The notes under the pieces are model-generated. The model was given only the letters and a program-made list of their open reading frames with translations, was not told the origin of the DNA and made no database searches. DNA of 64,000 nt from CAYQQU01 sp964419545 (GTDB lineage: Bacteria > Bacteroidota > Bacteroidia > Chitinophagales > Saprospiraceae), in assembly GCA_964419545.1 (NCBI GenBank), contig CAYQQU010000006.1:1-64000 (forward strand), written 5' to 3'. The position numbers were made by a program, and so were the translations under genes. Below are positions 59,020 to 64,000 of this stretch, piece after piece (the stretch's first letter is position 1; each line of letters begins with the position of its first letter).

Positions 59020-60068
59020 ACGGATAAATCTATTTCCAGGTGAACGAAATATTGCCCTTCCGCCGGCCCCCATTCCAGGCGATGCCGTTCGGGATAGAGC
59101 AAAGCCAGGCGGTTACGAACGTTTTTCAGCCCCAGGCCGCCTTTTTCGGAAGCCACCCGGACGATGGTATTTTTTACGTCCATATACAAGGTATTTTCCA
59201 CAATAGCGAGGTGAATTTCGATCCTCGACTCTTCTCTCGGGCTGACGCCGTACTTGAAAGCATTTTCTATAAACGGAATGAGCAGCAAGGGCGCGATGGT
59301 CAGTTCCCGCCTTTCCTCTGCTCCTCCCGCGATGTGGAGCTTTACCTGGTTGCGCTCGGACAGGCGCAGCTCCTGCAATTCGATATAGCTCCGGATGTAA
59401 TCCAACTCCTTGGCCAGTACTATCCGCTCGGCGCGGGCGTCGTGCAAACTGTACCGCATCAACCCGCCCAGCTTGGCGATACTGTCGGCGGTACGCTCCC
59501 CGTTCTCTTCGAGGGCCAAGGCATACAAACTGTTGAGCGTATTGAACAAAAAATGGGGATCGACCTGCGATTTCAAAAAAGCCAGTTCGACGGCGTTTTT
59601 TTCCGCTTTGAGCCTTTCGATCTGCCCGAGGTTGCGCAACCACCCCCAGGTGAACCGGTAGGCCCAGGAGGCCAAAAAACCCAGCAAAACGGACTCCTGT
59701 ACGCCGAATATACCGAAGCGAAATAATTCTTCGCGAAAAGAACCGGACCACGCGTTACTTCCGGACGCCATACCGGCAAAAAGCGCCGATCGCCCGATCT
59801 CCAGCCCAAGGATCACCAGCAACACTCCGATGCCGTAAGCCAGCCAGCGGCGCGGCTGCAAATACTGCGGTATCAGCCAAAGAGCGTTTAGGTAAAACGC
59901 AAGTGGAAAGGCGAGGGCGGCGACGGGATGCACCAGCTTGCGCCTCCCTGCCATCACGAGCCAATCCTGGTCCCAGGCTACGTTCAGGCTCCCGAAATAC
60001 AACAACAGTAGTAAAAGGTGCAGCGCCCATTCCAGATATCGCCACCATTTTGCCGGCAGGTAGGTCAT
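59016..60068 (-). CDS. LytS/YehU-type sensor histidine kinase
   Basis: 350 residues. Four membrane helices (about 12-30, 47-70, 76-98, 120-142) without a large periplasmic sensor domain, a short coiled coil, then the His_kinase domain with H172 in QVDPHFLFNTLNSL and an HATPase region with NAFKYGV and GLGLKNVRNRL. It should phosphorylate the LytTR regulator encoded next to it. The intramembrane-sensing type, next to an ABC exporter, resembles systems in which the transporter participates in sensing. It starts 16 nt after the ABC permease stop. Confidence 0.95.
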   Translation of the reverse strand: MTYLPAKWWRYLEWALHLLLLLLYFGSLNVAWDQDWLVMAGRRKLVHPVAALAFPLAFYLNALWLIPQYLQPRRWLAYGIGVLLVILGLEIGRSALFAGMASGSNAWSGSFREELFRFGIFGVQESVLLGFLASWAYRFTWGWLRNLGQIERLKAEKNAVELAFLKSQVDPHFLFNTLNSLYALALEENGERTADSIAKLGGLMRYSLHDARAERIVLAKELDYIRSYIELQELRLSERNQVKLHIAGGAEERRELTIAPLLLIPFIENAFKYGVSPREESRIEIHLAIVENTLYMDVKNTIVRVASEKGGLGLKNVRNRLALLYPERHRLEWGPAEGQYFVHLEIDLSV

Positions 60069-60084
60069 AAGCTATCCTCAACGA

Positions 60085-60891
60085 TCATTTTACGTCTCGC
60101 CTGCTTTCCCGCAGGTATCCGATACCCACCAAAATAACGAAATACCCCAAACTATACCATTCGGCTGTCGTCAGCCAGCCCCGCATTTGTTCTTCGAAAA
60201 CGAAAGCGTCCGTAAAATCAAGCGATTGCGCGATAAAGACCGGATAACAATAAGGGATCCAATAGGCCAGCTCGGTTTGTCCGATCAATACGGGCGCCAT
60301 CACCGTTCCTAAAAAACCCAGCCCAACCGCCAACAGGTAGTTTGACCACCAGATACTGATTACAAATTGCAGCGCCCCCAGGCCCAGCATGGCGATAAAC
60401 GACCGCAGCAGAATGCGCAGCCACTCTCCTATTCCCGGCCAGGCAAACTGAAACCCGAACTCCGGCCGCAGGAGGCCCAGTAAGTAGCCCGTCGCCAGGG
60501 CGGTTAACAGAAATGAAAGGTACACGATCGCCACGAAAGCGATAAACAAGAGCAACTTTGCGGAATACATCGCCCCCTTGGACAAGGGTAAGCTGTAGAG
60601 GTATTTCCAGGCGCCGGCCCGGTGTTCTACAAAAGCGAGCGAAGCAGCCAGCAATACCACGGTGGGTATCAGCAACAACATGGAAGCGACGGCAAAGCTC
60701 AGATTGAAATAATGCCCCCAGGGGTTGATGTCCGGATCGACTTCAATATCTACCTTGAAATAAAAAATAATAAAAGCGAACAAGACGCCGGAAGCGCCCC
60801 CGCCAAGGGCGATCCACGGGGTGATGGTCCGTTTGAGTTTGCGCGTTTCCGCGCGCAGGCTTTTCGCTGTTTGTGAAATAGTAGTCGTCAT
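60085..60891 (-). CDS. ABC-2 type transporter permease
   Basis: 268 residues with six membrane helices (about 26-44, 64-86, 108-136, 156-180, 186-215, 240-258) and an N-terminal cytoplasmic helix (KSLRAETRKLKRTITPWIAL). This is the layout of ABC-2 permeases of the lantibiotic-immunity/bacitracin-export kind (LanFEG, BcrB). It lies 7 nt after its ATPase. No precursor peptide or synthase gene is near, so a self-defence or stress role against an external compound is more likely than export of a home-made product. Confidence 0.88.
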   Translation of the reverse strand: MTTTISQTAKSLRAETRKLKRTITPWIALGGGASGVLFAFIIFYFKVDIEVDPDINPWGHYFNLSFAVASMLLLIPTVVLLAASLAFVEHRAGAWKYLYSLPLSKGAMYSAKLLLFIAFVAIVYLSFLLTALATGYLLGLLRPEFGFQFAWPGIGEWLRILLRSFIAMLGLGALQFVISIWWSNYLLAVGLGFLGTVMAPVLIGQTELAYWIPYCYPVFIAQSLDFTDAFVFEEQMRGWLTTAEWYSLGYFVILVGIGYLRESRRDVK

Positions 60892-60898
60892 GGTGGCA

Positions 60899-61813
60899 TT
60901 AATTATGGATCAGGTTCACAAAAAGGCTTTCCAGGTCATCGTGCCGGGGCGTCAGCTCGTACAGGTCCACCCCTCCTGAAGTCAATCTGCCGACGATATC
61001 CGGCAGGTCCGACCGGTTGGCGATCTTGACCTGCAGGGCCTGCGCGTCGATCGGATCGGCTGTCCATTCCGGCGCCAGCACCGCCCTGGCCCGGTGGATA
61101 TCCGAGGCGACCACCTTGACCGAAAGCTGTTGCCGGCGCAGCTGCTCCAACTGGCGGATGCTTCCTTCAAACACCATTTTTCCGGCTTTCAGAATACCCA
61201 CCTGGGTGGCTATTTTTTCAATTTCGGAGAGCAAATGACTGGATAAGAAAATGGTTTTCCCGCTTTCGTTGAGCCGTTGCAATACCCGGCGAATTTCGAT
61301 GATGCCATTGGGGTCGAGGCCGCTGGTGGGTTCATCAAGGATCAGCAGGTCCGGATCATTGAGCAAGGCCAGGGCCAGCCCCAGCCGCTGCTTCATTCCG
61401 GTGGAATACCGTTTGGTGAGCTTCCGGCCTTGTTTTTGCATGTTCACCATTTCCAGGACCGCCGCCGCCCGGGAGAAGGGCAGGCCCAGAAAAGTGCAGG
61501 CGATTTTGAGATTGTCGATACCGCTCAGGTGGGGATAGAGGGCAGGTGCTTCGATCAGGGCGCCTACCCGGCTCAGTACGGCTTGCCGGCGCCGGGGCAT
61601 CGCCTGGCCAAATACCTGCACCCGGCCGTGGCTGGGTTTGAGCAAGCCGAGCATGGCCCGGATGGTGGTGCTTTTGCCGGCGCCATTGGCGCCCAGAAAG
61701 CCGTAGATAGCGCCTCCCGGCACGGTTAGATTAAGATCGCGGAGTACCAATTGACGGGCAGAATATCCATACCTGAGCTCCGACAAATTAATGACTACCT
61801 CTCCGTTTTTCAT
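60899..61813 (-). CDS. ABC transporter ATP-binding protein
   Basis: 304 residues from ATG 61813 (a GTG at 61816 is adjacent). Walker A GANGAGKST (41-49), signature YSTGMKQR (about 135-142, variant of LSGGQ), Walker B LLILDEPTSGLD (about 155-166) and the H-loop LSSHLLSEIE. The C-terminal extension (about 215-304) is that of CcmA/BcrA-like ATPases of ABC-2 exporters. First gene of a four-gene run ATPase, permease, histidine kinase, LytTR regulator. Confidence 0.96.
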   Translation of the reverse strand: MKNGEVVINLSELRYGYSARQLVLRDLNLTVPGGAIYGFLGANGAGKSTTIRAMLGLLKPSHGRVQVFGQAMPRRRQAVLSRVGALIEAPALYPHLSGIDNLKIACTFLGLPFSRAAAVLEMVNMQKQGRKLTKRYSTGMKQRLGLALALLNDPDLLILDEPTSGLDPNGIIEIRRVLQRLNESGKTIFLSSHLLSEIEKIATQVGILKAGKMVFEGSIRQLEQLRRQQLSVKVVASDIHRARAVLAPEWTADPIDAQALQVKIANRSDLPDIVGRLTSGGVDLYELTPRHDDLESLFVNLIHN

Positions 61814-61927
61814 CACTTAACGTATTTGATTCCCCACAATGTTAAGGTCTGCCCCGGCGATCAGAAATTTTTTGTGGTGAATCCGCTCGATCCTGGTGTG
61901 AATCTGCTCCGCATGTCCGGTCCAGGC

Positions 61928-61963
61928 AAAACAAAAGCGCCCCGACGGCATTCGTCGGGGCGC
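61928..61963 (-). terminator. intrinsic terminator after the DUF4914 gene
   Basis: Perfect 11-bp GC-rich stem GCGCCCCGACG/CGTCGGGGCGC (61937-61963) followed on the minus strand by TTTTGTTTTG. It separates the DUF4914 gene from the ABC operon. Confidence 0.85.
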
Positions 61964-61983
61964 GCTATGTTTTCGCCGGCCGA

Positions 61984-62000
61984 TACCCACGCAATGGGTA
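61984..62000. repeat. short palindrome TACCCACGCAATGGGTA
   Basis: Related to the AACCC/GGGTT family but with outer T/A; 26 nt from a standard member at 62026-62040. Confidence 0.5.
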
Positions 62001-62025
62001 GATCGGCCACGGCATTTTATTACTC

Positions 62026-62040
62026 AACCCGCAAAGGGTT
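62026..62040. repeat. short palindrome AACCCGCAAAGGGTT
   Basis: Member of the AACCC/GGGTT family, 27 nt after the stop of the DUF4914 gene. Confidence 0.6.
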
Positions 62041-62066
62041 CACAGAAAATCGGGATCGGCCATCGT

Positions 62067-63953
62067 TTACGATTGAGGGATCAGCTGTTCGTAATCATGC
62101 ACTGTTCCGCGATCCAGGCTGCAGTTGATGATCTGGCGCCCCAGTGGCGACAGGTCCGCTTCCAGGAACTGTTTCAGCATGCGGTCGAAAAATTCCTGAA
62201 GGATCTCTGCGCCGATGTCGTACCCTTCTACGCCGACTTCCGGTTGCAGCTCCACCTGCAGGAACCAATTCGGGATCTGCATTCCTTCCACGCGCATCGT
62301 GTTCAGGGCATACCCCAGGAGCGGGCAGCGGGCGGGCGTGCGTTGTTCCTGTGAAAATTCAGCGTTGCCTTTGCGCGCCAGGTATTCCCTCACGATCCAC
62401 TGCGGCATGAAGCTGGTGCGCCAGGCGCCGACATGCTGGTTGGGGGTAAGGATGTAGGCGACGTGAGGCGTTCGCTCGATCTGGGCTAACAGGAGGTTGG
62501 CCTGGTTGACCTTCCGGCCGGTTGCGAAAGGCCAGTAACTGCCTACGCCTTCGCTGCTGATGCCTTTGGTCTGGATAATGCTCGGGTTGGCGTGCCCGCG
62601 CGGCGCCACCAGTCGCCACAGCCAGGCGAGGGCGGGCGGCAGCAGGTGCATCAGCCCGACGATCCCGTAGTTGGGTTCTTCTTTTGTACAAGGCGGGGTC
62701 CGAAGTCCGATGCTGCGAATATCCACGCGCACCGGATCGTCGACGATATTCGACACGATGTGGCGGGGCAGGATCACCCGTGGGTTCGGGCAGGGAACGC
62801 CCGGCGCATCCTGGATATGGTCCCAGATCAGGGCGCGCCCTCCCGGTACCGCGTCGATGTTCAGAAAGAGCAAAGGTTCGGACGTCATAGCGGTCAGGCG
62901 CTCCAATTCGAGGTCGGTGCCGTAAGTGGTAATATGGTCTACCCGAACGAACCAAGCGTCTTCGGCGTCTTCGAGCCATAGCTTACCATCGTTGCCCTGT
63001 ATCTTGGGATGGCAGAGCGCCATATCGTCGGTGACGGGGCGCAAGTCGCAGGTTCGCGGTATTTCCAAATACCGACGCTCGCCATTCGTTACATTTTCAC
63101 CCAACAAGATCCGGCCGTCGGGCTGGCGGTGCGGTTGTTGCAGCATTTCGCTCTTACCGCCGCCGCTGGCGCCTTCGTGCATGAAGGTTACGACATTATC
63201 GTAGGGCGTAACCGCCTGGACGGTTGAGCAGTGCGCCGTCACCCAGCCTTCGGCCTCCCCCTGTCCGATGAGCATCCCGTAGACGCCTTTCTTGGCGCTC
63301 GGCCCCGGATACAGGTTGTAGGAGAAAAGCTCGTACTGGCTGGGCTGGCGATTGTGCACCACCACCTGCTTTCCGTCAAAATGGGTGTGCCGGAAAGGAG
63401 GCGCTGCGTAGATGACGGCTTCGGGACGAAAATCTTCCGGCAGCTCGGCCGGATCGAGAATCCCTTGCAGCAACGCCAGGCCCAGGCCGAAAAATCCGGC
63501 ATTGGCGGGGATTACCGCGACGGCGTGATAGCCCATTCCCGGCTTGCCGGCCTGAAAATAGAACATACCCAGTGGCTGGGTCTGCAGCCAATCCAGTGTT
63601 TCCCGGCGCAGTTTATCGAATTCGTAGCCAAACCGATCTTCGAACCGGGGCTTATCAGTGGGAAAATCATCCGCGATGACCATGCAGTTGGGATCGCGCC
63701 GGCGCATGTATACTTCGGGATAGTTGGCGCATATCCCGTTGCGCGTCCGGGCCACCGTCGCTTCGACGAATTCCCTGCCGTCGGGCAAAGGGTATTTCAC
63801 TTCGTGATAATCATTGTTCATCACCGCCAATTCTACCAGGTCTTCCGCGTTAGCGGCTACCGTAACCTTCGGGGCGTTGGCGAGTAATGCTTCCAGATCC
63901 GGCAGATTGCGCAGATCTGCGCCGGCTGCCGCCATGTTTTTTGTTTGATTCAT
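62067..63953 (-). CDS. DUF4914 family protein with PEPCK-like P-loop
   Basis: 628 residues from ATG 63953 (a TTG 63965 is upstream in frame). The sequence matches my recollection of the DUF4914 family, found in anaerobes and Bacteroidetes. Around residues 257-270 it has HEGASGGGKSEML, a P-loop of the kind seen in ATP-dependent phosphoenolpyruvate carboxykinase and HPr kinase, and further conserved blocks (GERRYLEIPRTCDLRPVTDDM, FLNIDAVPGGRALIWDHI, ISSEGVGSYWPFATGRKVNQANLL). No signal peptide, so cytoplasmic. A nucleotide-dependent kinase or carboxykinase-like role is plausible but unproven. Followed by its own terminator. Confidence 0.85.
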   Translation of the reverse strand: MNQTKNMAAAGADLRNLPDLEALLANAPKVTVAANAEDLVELAVMNNDYHEVKYPLPDGREFVEATVARTRNGICANYPEVYMRRRDPNCMVIADDFPTDKPRFEDRFGYEFDKLRRETLDWLQTQPLGMFYFQAGKPGMGYHAVAVIPANAGFFGLGLALLQGILDPAELPEDFRPEAVIYAAPPFRHTHFDGKQVVVHNRQPSQYELFSYNLYPGPSAKKGVYGMLIGQGEAEGWVTAHCSTVQAVTPYDNVVTFMHEGASGGGKSEMLQQPHRQPDGRILLGENVTNGERRYLEIPRTCDLRPVTDDMALCHPKIQGNDGKLWLEDAEDAWFVRVDHITTYGTDLELERLTAMTSEPLLFLNIDAVPGGRALIWDHIQDAPGVPCPNPRVILPRHIVSNIVDDPVRVDIRSIGLRTPPCTKEEPNYGIVGLMHLLPPALAWLWRLVAPRGHANPSIIQTKGISSEGVGSYWPFATGRKVNQANLLLAQIERTPHVAYILTPNQHVGAWRTSFMPQWIVREYLARKGNAEFSQEQRTPARCPLLGYALNTMRVEGMQIPNWFLQVELQPEVGVEGYDIGAEILQEFFDRMLKQFLEADLSPLGRQIINCSLDRGTVHDYEQLIPQS

Positions 63954-64000
63954 AAAGCTTAACAATTTAAACTGATAGTATTACTATCTTTTTTTTAAAG

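Noticed and set aside
60085..61813. Lantibiotic biosynthesis locus
   Set aside because: The permease resembles immunity transporters, but there is no precursor peptide, dehydratase or cyclase gene in the surroundings.
1..64000. CRISPR arrays, transposase genes, toxin-antitoxin pairs or known phage-defence genes
   Set aside because: I found no regularly spaced repeats and no protein with such domains in the window; all repeats seen are short inverted or dispersed elements.

Overview
The window looks like a chromosomal segment of a GC-rich Bacteroidota bacterium, most likely of the class Saprospiria (Lewinella/Phaeodactylibacter-like); that placement is inferred from gene families, without a phylogeny. 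Supporting signs are the rpsU-xerC-hpf-tRNA(Thr) neighbourhood typical of Bacteroidetes, a SusC/SusD pair, two proteins ending in type A sorting domains of the type IX secretion system (T9SS), the T9SS plug protein (DUF5103), the Bacteroidetes families DUF5723, DUF5777 and DUF4914, start sites without Shine-Dalgarno sequences, and many promoters of the TAnnTTTG type.

Layout. 1-2.3 kb (minus): rpsU, xerC, hpf and the 5' part of a tRNA-Thr, which in relatives leads into tuf. 2.4-3.6 kb: TonB C-terminal domain protein and a lipoprotein. 3.6-5.5 kb: an arylsulfotransferase-like secreted protein closely bracketed by two copies of an inverted-repeat element. 5.6-11.5 kb: susC-susD-susE-like uptake operon. 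12-15.3 kb: pdxJ, then CPBP protease, cdsA and psd (membrane phospholipid genes). 15.5-20.6 kb: WG-repeat protein, carbohydrate-binding-like lipoprotein, small unknowns and lysS. 20.8-24.1 kb: histone deacetylase family protein, a 1 kb AT-rich island with repeated small modules and a candidate small RNA, and a coiled-coil protein. 24.2-33.6 kb: asd, a lamin-tail-domain surface protein, a degenerate EEP-fold membrane protein, dgkA, DUF5723, a GNAT enzyme, a lipoprotein and tadA. 33.8-41.2 kb: guaB, DNA-3-methyladenine glycosylase, a MITE-like element, the T9SS plug, a TolC/adaptor pair and a glycosyltransferase-like gene. 41.3-46.9 kb (minus): a five-gene run of cytochrome-type lipoprotein, DUF5777 barrel, diheme cytochrome c, PQQ sugar dehydrogenase-like surface protein and a small secreted protein. 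47.1-49.2 kb: bacilliredoxin, pdxH and a second AT-rich island with a candidate structured RNA. 49.2-56 kb (minus): tetR-tolC-adaptor-RND permease efflux operon ending in a strong terminator. 56.1-64 kb: pcm, a phosphohexomutase, an ABC exporter plus LytS/LytTR two-component operon, and a DUF4914 P-loop protein.

Most genes are housekeeping or envelope genes; no prophage, CRISPR array, transposase or defence island is visible. The least explained parts are the two AT-rich intergenic islands (21.7-22.7 and 48.3-49.1 kb), several families of short inverted repeats, and the cytochrome/PQQ dehydrogenase run.
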